DNA of 64,000 nucleotides. It comes from Flavobacteriaceae bacterium GSB9. GTDB lineage: Bacteria; Bacteroidota; Bacteroidia; Flavobacteriales; Flavobacteriaceae. The translations under genes and the position numbers were made by a program. The stretch spans positions 558,001-622,000 of the forward strand of contig CP062007.1 of the NCBI GenBank assembly GCA_022749295.1, in the 5' to 3' direction. The notes below the pieces were generated by a model, which was not told where the DNA came from, did no database searches, and saw only the letters and a program-made list of their open reading frames with translations. Of the stretch, positions 9,032-17,939 are shown in pieces. Within the stretch, counting starts at the first letter, position 1. Every line of letters starts with the position of its first letter.

Positions 9032-9039
9032 CAAAGATA
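9032..9039 (-). promoter_or_regulatory. Candidate -7 box for the sugar transferase gene
   Basis: On the minus strand this reads TATCTTTG, a full match to the Bacteroidota TAnnTTTG -7 element. It lies 65 bp before the ATG at 8967. No TTG at the expected -33 distance is seen, so the support is moderate at best. Confidence 0.3.
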
Positions 9040-9052
9040 AAGCTATCCATAA

Positions 9053-9072
9053 TAAAAAAAAGCTCCCGCTTT
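9053..9072 (-). terminator. Possible intrinsic terminator after the PglA-like gene
   Basis: Minus-strand reading gives AAAGC-GGGA-GCTTT, a five-base stem with a four-base loop followed by a run of Ts. It stands about 180 bp after the stop of the glycosyltransferase gene. The stem is short, so this is tentative. Confidence 0.35.
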
Positions 9073-9248
9073 ACAATTCCGTTGACTTTAATGTTTTTTT
9101 CGTTAAGGGGTTATACTATAAAAACTTTATCGCTGATTTTTACCTTTTTTAAAGTAGAAAACCTAAAGATACAACCAATATAACCATCCTTGAAGTATAA
9201 AACTCTAGAGTGTTGATGCTCATGTGGTTAACTACTAATACAGATTGC

Positions 9249-10415
9249 TTAGATACTTTTTTCTAGAGCTTTGTACTCGTTTAAAATAGCAGACCATACC
9301 AATTTTTGTTCGTATTTTGAAATTACTTTTGGTCTTGAATTTTTTGCCATGGTTTCTGCTTTGCTCTTATTATTTAGCAAAAGCAACATTTTTTCATGTA
9401 TAGCCTTATGATCTTTTGTAGGAATAACAAATCCGTTAAGGTTATTTTCAATAATTTCATTACAACCATTAATATTTGATACCACACAAGGTAGTCCCAT
9501 AGCAGCTGCTTGCAAAACTACGTTAGGAAAGCCTTCTCTGTAACTAGGGAAAATCAAAGCATTCGCAATAGAAAAATAAGGCCTTACGTCAACAACCCAA
9601 CCAGTCGTGATAATATTGTCATTGTCTTTAATGTTTTTTTTTGTTTCTGGTAGTAAGGGATCTAATTCGTTTTCGTACCAACCAACAAGCAGCAGCTTTA
9701 TATTGTTGTTTGTATTGTCAATTAAGTTAAAGGCCTCAATAAGCTCATTAACACCTTTATCTTTTACCAAGCGTCCTACATAAATAAAAACATAGTCGTT
9801 GTCCTTCAGTTTTAGCTCAGGGCTTGATCGTAATTCGCATTTAAACTTATTATCATATAGTTTTGGGTCAAAATGAGACGTGTCGATACCGTTAGAGCTT
9901 CCGTTTGCTAATACTTTTAATTTGTTTTTTATTGTAAAATTATTTTCCAAAATAATATCAACCAAACCATACGAATTAGGATAGATTTTGGTAGCACATT
10001 TATAGGTGATTTTTTCGACTAAATTTAAAACAACCCGTTTCAAACCGGTGGCTTCTACTAGTGGGAGACCTGCAATTGTATGTAACCTATAGGGAACATG
10101 CGCAAATTTAGCTGCAATCATAGATAAAGTTCCAGCTTTTGGGGTGTGAGAGTGCACAATTAATGGCTTTTCTTTTTTAAAAATTTTGTAGAGTTTATAA
10201 ACAGCAATCAAATCTTTAAAAGGGGTTATTTTTCTAGTCATTGTAACAGGGATAACTTTTACGTTTTCCCGTTTACCTACTTCTTCTAGATATCCGTCAT
10301 CGGAACCAGATATGCCAATTATATCAAAATGGGCGCTCATATAGTTTAATTGACCTTTTAACAGACTAGCTAGTGACATAGGGACGGTGGTAACCCTAAT
10401 GATTTTTTGCTTCAT
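9249..10415 (-). CDS. Glycosyltransferase family 4, PglA/CapM-like
   Basis: 388 residues from the ATG at 10415. A longer reading from 10520 is rejected because family members begin at the equivalent of KIIRVTTVPMSLASLLKGQL, and a TAnnTTTG box lies between the two starts. The two-domain GT-B fold shows V-H-S-H-T-P-K-A-G-T-L near residue 80, F-I-Y-V-G-R-L-V-K-D-K-G, and the donor-binding S-Y-R-E-G-F-P-N-V-V-L-Q-A-A-A-M-G-L-P-C-V. Family members add the second sugar to an undecaprenyl-linked acceptor using a UDP-sugar at the cytoplasmic face. Transcription order places it just before the PglC-like gene, though with a 281 bp gap. The donor sugar cannot be read. Confidence 0.88.
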   Translation of the reverse strand: MKQKIIRVTTVPMSLASLLKGQLNYMSAHFDIIGISGSDDGYLEEVGKRENVKVIPVTMTRKITPFKDLIAVYKLYKIFKKEKPLIVHSHTPKAGTLSMIAAKFAHVPYRLHTIAGLPLVEATGLKRVVLNLVEKITYKCATKIYPNSYGLVDIILENNFTIKNKLKVLANGSSNGIDTSHFDPKLYDNKFKCELRSSPELKLKDNDYVFIYVGRLVKDKGVNELIEAFNLIDNTNNNIKLLLVGWYENELDPLLPETKKNIKDNDNIITTGWVVDVRPYFSIANALIFPSYREGFPNVVLQAAAMGLPCVVSNINGCNEIIENNLNGFVIPTKDHKAIHEKMLLLLNNKSKAETMAKNSRPKVISKYEQKLVWSAILNEYKALEKSI

Positions 10416-11000
10416 GATAGATATGGTTTCTGGGGCAAATATAGAAAAGTCATTAGTATGGTAGATAATATGTCTTTTTAATACTGAAATACCAGTTGAC
10501 TGGATAAAAGTTATATACATCGAGTTTATACAATAAATTTAAAGAATCAACTAAACAACTTTGTGTTAATATTTTTAGTGATTAAGGCTTTTGGGCTTTC
10601 TGTTTGTTGGTAATATTTATTGAATTCTCTTGTTGTGCTTATCGTTGAGTGATGGTTTAATTTAGTTAATTGAACAGCTTGTCGAATAACTTTTTTAATG
10701 TAAATCATGCTAATTTTATTCCTAAGCAAAAGTTGTTATTACTTATTAACAGGTAGTTAGTTGCACAGTCCTATCTATGTATTTTCGCGTGGTTTATAAT
10801 ACAGATTGACGTCTAAATGTTGTAATTAATCGTATATAGGTTTTAAAGCTTTTGAAATGCTTTTTAACGATTAAATATGATTTTAAACGATAATTTTTTA
10901 AGGCACACATGTATTTTGTCGAAATAAACGGCTGTTTGTCGGCAATCCTAAAATTAATATTTAATATTGTTAGAGAAAGATTCCCCAAATCGAAAAACTT
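10416..11000. other. Intergenic stretch between divergent genes
   Basis: 585 bp of AT-rich sequence separating the minus-strand glycosyltransferase from the plus-strand beta-helix lipoprotein. Next to the former it holds a -7-like box (10436-10443). Two short open frames inside have no recognisable product and I leave them out. I see no RNA gene, repeat array or clear promoter for the plus-strand gene. Confidence 0.5.
10436..10443 (-). promoter_or_regulatory. Candidate -7 box of the glycosyltransferase gene
   Basis: Minus-strand TATATTTG matches TAnnTTTG exactly and lies 21 bp before the ATG at 10415. It sits downstream of the alternative start at 10520, which supports the shorter protein. 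No -33 TTG is evident. Confidence 0.38.
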
Positions 11001-13049
11001 ATGAAAATGATGTTTAAATCTATGATTTTGGTCATGATGTTCATGACACTATTATGTTCATGCAATAACGAAGAACTTTTTGTTGAAGAACCGATAGCCG
11101 AAGTAGTTAATAATACTGAAAACGGAAATACTGAAGTAACTAACAACGAAAACTCAAATGAAGATACGAATACCGACAACAGTTTGCCCTGTGATTTTGA
11201 TTTAACGACCTTATCCGCCGGTGATACGGTAGTAATTGATTGTGTAATGGATTTAGAAGGCGCTACGATAAACTTGCCTTCTGATGTTACTTTATTGTAT
11301 GAAGGCGGTGAAATTGTTAACGGTACACTTAATTTTTCGGATAACACTACTATTGATGGTAATCTGTTGAATATGACCTTGACCACAACAGGTTCTATTC
11401 CATTACTGAAAGACACTGTTTTTGATTTTGTCCCAGAACGATGGGGGATTGTTGAAGGTAAAGTATCAGACGAAGACGCACTAAATAATAGAGATATTAT
11501 TGAGAGTATGATGGAAAAAGTTAAAGATATGGGCGTCAATACCTTTAAAATTGACAAGTTGGATGCTTATTTTAAAGTTGATGGGCCCTTGAATATGGGG
11601 ACTCCAGAGCTACATGCTATCAATGTTCCTTCTGATTTTAATCTAATTATGTCCACTAATACTCACTTAAGAATGCAACCTAATGGCCATTTTCGAGCTA
11701 ATTTATTAGCAATCTATAATGCCAAAAATGTAACTGTCAGTGGAGGGTTTTTACACGGAGACAGAGAAGAGCATAATTATGACTCTGGTTTTATTGATTC
11801 TGATGGTTCTTCTGGAGATAACCATGAATGGGTAAATACTATGGCTATTAAAGGAGGGCAAAACATCACTATTGATGGTGTAACCTTTCAGGATGCCACA
11901 GGAGATGGCTTGCATATTTCAAGTAAGTATTTTTATTTTGATTCTAGACACATCAGGTCAAAATATATTTATGTCAAGAATAATCGTTTTATCAGAGCAA
12001 GAAGGATTAACTTAACCTTGGTAAATTGTGAACAAGTTTTTATAGAAAACAACGAATTTATCGATGGAGGTGCTGATATGCCTAATTCAAAAGGAACTGC
12101 CCCTTCTTGCCAATTTAATATTGAGCCCGTTAGGCATTGGGATAATAATGGTGAACTCGTAGAATACGAAAGAGTTAACGATGTTTACATGAGCAACAAT
12201 AAGGGGTTGTTGACTGGAGAAACAGGAGGAGGGTTTTATGTTTCTCATGGTAACGGGCCAATAATATTTGAAAATAATGAAATTGACTCTTCGGTATCTT
12301 ATACTACTGCTGAGGGTGTTATAATAAGAAATAATTTAGTAAAAGATAATATTAAAGCAGGTAATCCTTCTAATTTCGATAGGGTTGACTTTGTTTTTGG
12401 CAATGAGGTTTATGGCAACATGGTATTTGGTGGGATTATAGTGGGAGGTAATGGTGTAACAATAAGAGATAATGATATTGAGGGAGATATTGGTATTTAT
12501 TTAGGTGCAGGAGCAAAAAATAAAAGTTTAGGAGTTTCTAATTGTATAATAAAAAACAATACTATAAGAGCAAGCCAACGAGGGATAATGGCAATAAATA
12601 CTACAAAAAACACATTGATAGAAGAAAACTCCATAGAAATGCTCTCAGGAAGTACTTTTGCCCTAAACCTTTATAACTCATGGTCTGGTGAGGTAGATGC
12701 TAATTTTATAGTAAATAACAATATTGTTACGGGTTCCAAGACAAATGACACTGGCGCTCATACTAGCCTTATTGGTGCGAATTCTATTTCTGTTACCAAT
12801 AATAAGTTAGGTTGTGTACAGATTACTGGAGGTGAGGATACAACATTTACTGGTAATGAAATAGATGCAGAAATTAACAAGAATGGCTTATTCTTCAATG
12901 CAGATTGTCCTAACTCATCATTTAAATTTAATACAATTATAATTTATACTTCCAAAACGCCTTTGGAAATTTCAGCAGTAGATTATGAGACTGGATTGAA
13001 TTTGTCAAGTACGGTTGCTTTAGAGAATAATACAGTTATAGAAAGGTAG
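11001..13049 (+). CDS. Right-handed parallel beta-helix repeat lipoprotein
   Basis: 682 residues. The N-terminus is a lipoprotein signal ending at L-L-C-S-C-N (Cys about residue 20), followed by a Glu/Asn/Thr-rich linker to about residue 60. The body is a series of short repeats with regularly spaced N-N-x-I/F and G-x-x-I-x-x-N motifs (I-E-N-N-E-F, I-F-E-N-N-E-I, I-I-R-N-N-L-V, I-I-K-N-N-T-I, I-E-E-N-S-I), the pattern of a pectate-lyase-like parallel beta-helix. Such proteins bind or cleave polysaccharides. Its place inside a polysaccharide locus, on the opposite strand to its neighbours, suggests a surface protein acting on the locus's own glycan. No lyase catalytic residues could be assigned. 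It ends at a strong hairpin terminator. Confidence 0.82.
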   Translation: MKMMFKSMILVMMFMTLLCSCNNEELFVEEPIAEVVNNTENGNTEVTNNENSNEDTNTDNSLPCDFDLTTLSAGDTVVIDCVMDLEGATINLPSDVTLLYEGGEIVNGTLNFSDNTTIDGNLLNMTLTTTGSIPLLKDTVFDFVPERWGIVEGKVSDEDALNNRDIIESMMEKVKDMGVNTFKIDKLDAYFKVDGPLNMGTPELHAINVPSDFNLIMSTNTHLRMQPNGHFRANLLAIYNAKNVTVSGGFLHGDREEHNYDSGFIDSDGSSGDNHEWVNTMAIKGGQNITIDGVTFQDATGDGLHISSKYFYFDSRHIRSKYIYVKNNRFIRARRINLTLVNCEQVFIENNEFIDGGADMPNSKGTAPSCQFNIEPVRHWDNNGELVEYERVNDVYMSNNKGLLTGETGGGFYVSHGNGPIIFENNEIDSSVSYTTAEGVIIRNNLVKDNIKAGNPSNFDRVDFVFGNEVYGNMVFGGIIVGGNGVTIRDNDIEGDIGIYLGAGAKNKSLGVSNCIIKNNTIRASQRGIMAINTTKNTLIEENSIEMLSGSTFALNLYNSWSGEVDANFIVNNNIVTGSKTNDTGAHTSLIGANSISVTNNKLGCVQITGGEDTTFTGNEIDAEINKNGLFFNADCPNSSFKFNTIIIYTSKTPLEISAVDYETGLNLSSTVALENNTVIER

Positions 13050-13084
13050 GTAGTGATAGAGGAAAAAAAATCACTTCTACTATC

Positions 13085-13124
13085 AAAAAGCTCAGGGTTA
13101 GATTTAATTTGCTCTGAGCTTTTT
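13085..13124. terminator. Bidirectional intrinsic terminator
   Basis: Perfect 11-bp inverted repeat AAAAAGCTCAG (13085-13095) and CTGAGCTTTTT (13114-13124) with an 18-base loop and T-runs in both directions. It separates the convergent beta-helix lipoprotein gene and the glycosyltransferase gene. Confidence 0.85.
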
Positions 13125-13163
13125 TATTTTGTTAACTGGTTAGGGTTGGTTAATAAAAAACTA

Positions 13164-14252
13164 TTAAAGTAATTTCGAATATAGTTTTATATACTTTGTC
13201 GTCATTATTTCAATATTAAATAGCTTAGACCTTCTTAAACAAGAAGCTTTTATATTATCGTTGTAATATGAATCATTATTTAATTGAATTATCATTTGCG
13301 ATAATTGCTTGCTATTTTCAAGTTCAAATAATAAACCAGCTTCTTTTACTACTTCTGTCAAACCAGGTACATCTGTGGCTATAAAAGGTTTCCCAGAAGC
13401 CATCCCTTCTATACTGGATAGTGATAAGCCTTCAAAAAAAGACGAAAGAATAATAAAGTCCACAGTTTTTAACAACCTTGGAACATCGCTCCTTAAGCCG
13501 AAAAACTGTACTTTTTTTGCAACCCCAAACTCTTTTACTAATTGTTTGCACTCATTTTCCAAAGGCCCTTGGCCAACCAAGATTAATTTATACGCTTCGG
13601 GCAGTACACTAACTGCTTTAATAAGGGTTTTTTGGTCTTTTTGGGGGGTAAAACTGGATACCTGAATAATAAGGATATCCGAATCAAGATAACCTAAATC
13701 TTTTTTGTTGTAAGGCTTTGCCTCATTTATACTTTCTAAATCTATGCCGTTATATATTTTAGTAAGTTTGCCTTTAAATGAATTTCCTAGGTGAGTTTTT
13801 AGGTTATCGTCTACAGCATCAGAAATGGTTATAATTTTTTTAAACTGTCCATAAACAATTTTATCTACTAGTTTAAACAAGATTAAATTCCTTCGCCTAT
13901 TAGTAGTATTATGTTCTGTTATAACTATGTTATATTTTTTAATACTTAATAAATTGGCAAACGCTACCCAATATATGGTGGGGAATAAGTGCGCATGGAT
14001 AATATCATAATTTTTAAGAAACGATTTTATTTTAAAAACCAATAGTGGATTATAAATATTATTTTTCACACCTAAACAGTAAATAGATATAGCCTTATTC
14101 TTCTCTAGTTTGTGGTAAAGAGAAGTCTTGACCCCGTCTAAGAGTAAAATATCTACTTTTAAACCTTTATTAGAATATTTTAAGCAGGTATCAACTATTA
14201 ATTTTTCTGCACCTCCAGAATTTAAAGAATTTATTATTTGAAGAATTCTCAT
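13164..14252 (-). CDS. Glycosyltransferase family 4
   Basis: 362 residues, GT-B fold. N-terminal L-Q-I-I-N-S-L-N-S-G-G-A-E-K-L is the acceptor-side glycine-rich loop, I-H-A-H-L-F-P-T follows near residue 95, and the donor-side signature S-S-F-F-E-G-L-S-L-S-S-I-E-G-M-A-S-G-K-P is near residues 270-290. It should transfer a sugar from a nucleotide donor to the lipid-linked repeat unit. Its ATG overlaps the upstream stop as ATGA, indicating translational coupling. It is the last gene of the long minus-strand operon that starts near 25823 and runs into the terminator at 13085-13124. Linkage and sugar are unknown. Confidence 0.9.
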   Translation of the reverse strand: MRILQIINSLNSGGAEKLIVDTCLKYSNKGLKVDILLLDGVKTSLYHKLEKNKAISIYCLGVKNNIYNPLLVFKIKSFLKNYDIIHAHLFPTIYWVAFANLLSIKKYNIVITEHNTTNRRRNLILFKLVDKIVYGQFKKIITISDAVDDNLKTHLGNSFKGKLTKIYNGIDLESINEAKPYNKKDLGYLDSDILIIQVSSFTPQKDQKTLIKAVSVLPEAYKLILVGQGPLENECKQLVKEFGVAKKVQFFGLRSDVPRLLKTVDFIILSSFFEGLSLSSIEGMASGKPFIATDVPGLTEVVKEAGLLFELENSKQLSQMIIQLNNDSYYNDNIKASCLRRSKLFNIEIMTTKYIKLYSKLL

Positions 14253-15142
14253 TTTTTTAACTTGTTAATATAAAGCACATATAAATAAAGAGCAGCACCA
14301 AAAGGTACAGAAAATAATGTAAGCCAAGGTTTGGGGCTTTTGTTTAAAAACTTAAAATCCTTTAATTGAATAGAATGTGACACGTAATGGATAGCATTTT
14401 TTAAACGTACTTTTAAATAGTTTGAATGTTTTAAAGCATTAACACGTGCATATCGGAATCCTTTCGGGTGTCGGTAATATTGTTTAACAATATTTCTTGA
14501 AGAACCGTCTTCTAAATATTCAACAATACAAAGTATATTATTTAAACATCCTAGTTTATATTTTTTGTCAATTTGCAGGTATAGCGTACCTAACGGCACA
14601 AAGCGTTCGTTCGGAAATATTGGATAAGGAGGGAACTGCTTCACGATTGAGGTGCGCAATACGAGTTTTTTATCTCCTGTAACCTTATGCTTGTTATGCA
14701 AATCTTCCAATGTTGTAAAACTTATACTATCAGGTATGGAATGTCCAATAACACTTCCATTTTTATACGCATCTAAACCAATAAAACCAGCAAGGTCCTT
14801 AGGTTTGTTTTTTAGTGTATTCCAATAATTCAGAATGTTTTCAACGGCATCATTGGGCATATAATCATCAGAATCTATACAAACATTTAGTTCGGTCTTT
14901 ATTAATCTGTATGCGGCATTATGGGCCCCGTGCATACCCTGATTGTCTTGGTAGTGGTATTGGATGTTGATTTTGTTTTCTTGCATCCAACTATTAACTA
15001 GTTCTTTTGTGTTGTCAATTGATCCGTCATCAATAATTAACCAAATAAAGTTATTTTTGGTTTGAGCGATCAAACTATTGTAACACTGGTATAAGCAATA
15101 AGCACGATTGAAAGACGGAGTAAATATGGTTAATGTCTCCAT
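14249..15142 (-). CDS. Glycosyltransferase family 2
   Basis: 297 residues, GT-A fold. The start E-T-L-T-I-F-T-P-S-F-N-R-A is typical, with W-L-I-I-D-D-G-S-I-D-N-T near residue 35 and the metal-binding C-I-D-S-D-D-Y-M near residue 90. A hydrophobic C-terminal segment (about 275-293) may anchor it to the membrane. It is the only GT2 enzyme in this operon, all the others being GT4, so it likely makes an inverting linkage (family knowledge). It overlaps the downstream GT4 by four bases and follows the polymerase gene by 10 bp. Confidence 0.9.
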   Translation of the reverse strand: METLTIFTPSFNRAYCLYQCYNSLIAQTKNNFIWLIIDDGSIDNTKELVNSWMQENKINIQYHYQDNQGMHGAHNAAYRLIKTELNVCIDSDDYMPNDAVENILNYWNTLKNKPKDLAGFIGLDAYKNGSVIGHSIPDSISFTTLEDLHNKHKVTGDKKLVLRTSIVKQFPPYPIFPNERFVPLGTLYLQIDKKYKLGCLNNILCIVEYLEDGSSRNIVKQYYRHPKGFRYARVNALKHSNYLKVRLKNAIHYVSHSIQLKDFKFLNKSPKPWLTLFSVPFGAALYLYVLYINKLKK

Positions 15143-15152
15143 TAATTATAAT

Positions 15153-16241
15153 TTAAGAATAATAAACAAAATACATTAAAAATGTAAAAGAAAAGTATAC
15201 TGCCATAATTTTGACGAGCATTAAGTGATGATGTTTAAACATCGGTTGTTTAAGTAATGGGTAAAAAATAACAATGGCCATCATAAACCAGGATAAATAA
15301 GCAAACCGATTGGAAAAGTTAGCCCGTATTATCAAAACCCAAAAACCATTACAAATAAGATAAGTGTTTAATAATTGATTGTAAAAGGCATCCTTAAACT
15401 TCTTTTTATATATAAAATACCAACCAGCGAACACAGCAAAAAAGCTATGAAACAAAAAATCCCAGCGAAATCCAGGGATGCCTCCTCCTAAATCACCAGA
15501 AAGATAGCCTGATAATCTTTCTCCAAAGCCTAAACTAGAGAAAATTGAAATCCAAACGCCCCCCATAGCTAATGATAGAGGTATGCATATAACCCAAGCT
15601 TTAAGGTAAAATTTAGGTTGATTATATAAATAGGTTAATAAATACGCGAGTACAGGAAGCATAATGGTTTTATGAAACAATATAGCCCATATAAAAAATA
15701 GGCCCATAATAATTTTTTTATGCCTAAAACAAAGTCCCCAAAGAAACAACGAAGCTGCTACACCATTTCTAACCCCATTAACTCCATAGGTATAGAAAGA
15801 AAACGAAACGATAAAGGCAAAGAATACATAGTACCAGTAAGAATGAAATAGTTGTTTCGAAATTTTATACATAGGAAAAATGTAAAGAAAAGCGCAGATA
15901 GTAAAAAAGGTATGAACAGAAACAATATTTGATAATGTTTTCATGAAAAAATGCCAACCCAAATCAGTGCTTTCTGTAATTTGCCCACCATTGCTATAAG
16001 CCCTAAATGCCTTGAAATAATTTATAGTATCTCCAAAACCAAAACGTGAGGTTATGGGTCTTTGACCAATTAATAAAGTTATAAAAATGAGTATAAATAT
16101 TCCCATCACATTTATAAAGCGTAAATTTTTTTTATCATGTATATCAAGAGCAAAAGCATGAAGTAATATACAGAGAATACTAAATAGGCAGGTATATATA
16201 TATATATCATAAAAGTACTTTCCTGGAATTAAATCCATCAT
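15153..16241 (-). CDS. EpsG/Wzy-like polysaccharide polymerase
   Basis: 362 residues, very hydrophobic, with about nine or ten membrane segments spread along its length. Characteristic pieces are F-G-F-G-D-T-I-N-Y-F near residue 70, Y-G-V-N-G-V-R-N-G-V-A-A-S near 150-162, and a large polar loop with Y-L-S-G-D-L-G-G-G-I-P-G-F. These fit the EpsG family of O-antigen/exopolysaccharide polymerases, which join undecaprenyl-linked repeat units in the periplasm. It lies in the operon with a flippase (21970-23478) and glycosyltransferases, so it is the likely Wzy of the locus. Sequence similarity in this family is weak, but topology and context are consistent. Confidence 0.82.
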   Translation of the reverse strand: MMDLIPGKYFYDIYIYTCLFSILCILLHAFALDIHDKKNLRFINVMGIFILIFITLLIGQRPITSRFGFGDTINYFKAFRAYSNGGQITESTDLGWHFFMKTLSNIVSVHTFFTICAFLYIFPMYKISKQLFHSYWYYVFFAFIVSFSFYTYGVNGVRNGVAASLFLWGLCFRHKKIIMGLFFIWAILFHKTIMLPVLAYLLTYLYNQPKFYLKAWVICIPLSLAMGGVWISIFSSLGFGERLSGYLSGDLGGGIPGFRWDFLFHSFFAVFAGWYFIYKKKFKDAFYNQLLNTYLICNGFWVLIIRANFSNRFAYLSWFMMAIVIFYPLLKQPMFKHHHLMLVKIMAVYFSFTFLMYFVYYS

Positions 16242-16254
16242 AATTCACTTAAAA

Positions 16255-16815
16255 TTAATTATGTTTAATAATTTTACATGGGTTTCCGACGACTACACTA
16301 TTATAAGGCACATCTTTAACAACCACGGCACCGGCGCCTATTTTACAATTATCACCAATAGTTATGTCCCCAATAACAATAGCTCCTGTATAAATGGAAA
16401 CGTTGCTTCCGATTCTAGGTCTTTTGCCATTTACTTCACCTACAGTTACCAAGTGGTTTACATAAAAATTTTCACCAATCGATTCGGCATTTAAAATCGT
16501 GCAATATGGGTGTCCTGTTAAAATGCCACCGCCTAATTTAGTGGTTGTATCTATGGTAAAATTTCGTTCGCCTTTGCAATACATTTTCAATACATATTTT
16601 AAAGGGTTTTGGATTCTAAAATAGAATATGGTTCTAAAATCTTTGGAGTGCGTTAAAAAATAGAGCAACAATCCATTTTTATTTTTTGAAATGTTTTTTT
16701 CGATGGCCCAACGTTGTAAATCTTGGTCAATAATTGCTTTGTTATTGCTTGTTTTATAAAGCAACACATGTGGTATTAAAAGTAATTTATATAATAAAAA
16801 AAGGAACTGCCTCAT
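16255..16815 (-). CDS. Serine acetyltransferase-like hexapeptide transferase
   Basis: 186 residues from the ATG at 16815. A TTG at 16821 overlapping the upstream TGA is the alternative start. A hydrophobic, basic N-terminal segment is followed by a left-handed beta-helix: G-G-G-I-L-T-G-H-P-Y-C-T-I-L-N, Y-V-N-H-L-V-T-V-G, I-G-D-I-T-I-G-D-N-C-K-I-G-A-G-A, ending V-V-V-G-N-P-C-K. This is the CysE-like acetyltransferase pattern common in polysaccharide loci, where such enzymes O-acetylate sugars rather than serine. It sits between a GT4 and the polymerase, so a glycan-modifying role is inferred. CysE-like serine acetylation is less likely given the short N-terminal domain. Confidence 0.85.
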   Translation of the reverse strand: MRQFLFLLYKLLLIPHVLLYKTSNNKAIIDQDLQRWAIEKNISKNKNGLLLYFLTHSKDFRTIFYFRIQNPLKYVLKMYCKGERNFTIDTTTKLGGGILTGHPYCTILNAESIGENFYVNHLVTVGEVNGKRPRIGSNVSIYTGAIVIGDITIGDNCKIGAGAVVVKDVPYNSVVVGNPCKIIKHN

Positions 16816-16817
16816 AA

Positions 16818-17939
16818 TCAAGTATTAATTAGACCTTTGAACATATCCTTCCAAAGGGGCATTATTTTTTCAACGCTATAATTGTTGGCATTGTTTCGAG
16901 CATTTGTACCTAATTGAATGCGCTTATTGCTGTTGGACATTAGTTCTAAAACTTCTTTAGAAAACACTTTTAGATCTTTCATGTTTACCAATGAACCATT
17001 TTCATCACTTATAATATTTCTAGGCCCATGTGGACAGTCGAACGATATGATGGGTAAACCACAAGCTTGGGCTTCCAATAATACCAAAGGAAAGCATTCG
17101 TTGTCAGATGTCATTAAAAAAAGCGATGAATGCAACATTTTTTCCTGTATATGGTTTGTGGGGCCTTTAAGAAAAACATGCTGTGTCAATTCTAAATCGT
17201 CTATCTTCATTTGAAGATTTTTTATAAAATTTTCCTCACCATTACCATAAATATAAAGTTGCCAATTTTTGTTGGTCTTGTGTACCAAGGCCCAAATATC
17301 AATCAAAACGTCATAGCGTTTTACAGGGGCAATTCTTCCAGCTGCTATAGCTATAGGGTTATCCAATTTTGATACGGTTTCTGGATAAAAAGTAAGTGGG
17401 TTCGGAATTATTTTGGTGTTGTTTGAATTGTAATAACTGGCTTCATCTGGGTTTAACACCACCAATGCGTCATATTTGGTTTCTACATAATCGGCAAACT
17501 GAATAAACCATTTTTTAAAACGGCTTGAAGGATTTTGCCGTTTGTCAATCTCAATGAATTTTGAATAGTGGAACTCCTTGACTTTAGGAATGATCTTGTT
17601 TATAAAAGGGACAAAATAGGTGTCTACACTATGGCTACAGACCACGGCGATATCTGGTTTTATCTTATTTAGTGTTTTTTTTAGCTTAAAAATATGCCCC
17701 GGAACTTTAAGTAAATTTTCAGGATTAAAGTACGATTTTTCCCTACAATAGTTAATCCCTAAATCTTTAAAAATGATATTTGAATTAAAATTGTAACAGG
17801 CCTCTTTTTGTTTTTGTTCGGTAGTAATAATATGTACCGTATTTTCTTTTATGGATGAAAAGTAATTGGCTTTAATAGACAATACGCGTTCAATGCCACC
17901 GTGTAAATACAATTGGTCTATGATAAAAACGATTTTCAT
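16818..17939 (-). CDS. Glycosyltransferase family 4 (tandem copy 1)
   Basis: 373 residues, GT-B. Shows I-D-Q-L-Y-L-H-G-G-I-E-R-V-L-S-I-K-A-N at the N-terminus, A-A-G-R-I-A-P-V-K-R-Y-D in the linker region, and S-F-D-C-P-H-G-P-R-N-I-I near the C-terminus. The gene directly upstream (17936-19045) shares G-G-L-E-R-V-L-S-I-K-A-S and S-F-D-C-P-H-G-P-S-D-I-I at the same points, so the pair arose by duplication. The F-D-C-P-x-G-P signature is found in galactosyl/GalNAc-type GT4 enzymes. Its ATG overlaps the upstream stop by four bases. Each probably adds one sugar in succession. Confidence 0.9.
   Translation of the reverse strand: MKIVFIIDQLYLHGGIERVLSIKANYFSSIKENTVHIITTEQKQKEACYNFNSNIIFKDLGINYCREKSYFNPENLLKVPGHIFKLKKTLNKIKPDIAVVCSHSVDTYFVPFINKIIPKVKEFHYSKFIEIDKRQNPSSRFKKWFIQFADYVETKYDALVVLNPDEASYYNSNNTKIIPNPLTFYPETVSKLDNPIAIAAGRIAPVKRYDVLIDIWALVHKTNKNWQLYIYGNGEENFIKNLQMKIDDLELTQHVFLKGPTNHIQEKMLHSSLFLMTSDNECFPLVLLEAQACGLPIISFDCPHGPRNIISDENGSLVNMKDLKVFSKEVLELMSNSNKRIQLGTNARNNANNYSVEKIMPLWKDMFKGLINT

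Noticed and set aside
9236-10808. A 12-base direct repeat TAATACAGATTG at 9236-9247 and 10797-10808 flanking the PglA-like gene, as if marking an inserted cassette.
   Set aside because: Many 12-base matches are expected by chance in 64 kb of AT-rich DNA, and no other sign of insertion is present.
10547-10988. Two short minus-strand open frames (60 and 64 codons) upstream of the PglA-like gene.
   Set aside because: No signal peptide, domain, promoter or plausible start context, and composition like non-coding DNA.
10970-11557. A 195-codon minus-strand frame opposite the beta-helix lipoprotein.
   Set aside because: It is antisense to a gene with a clear signal peptide and repeat structure; Ser/Thr/Val-rich composition is typical of a mirror frame.
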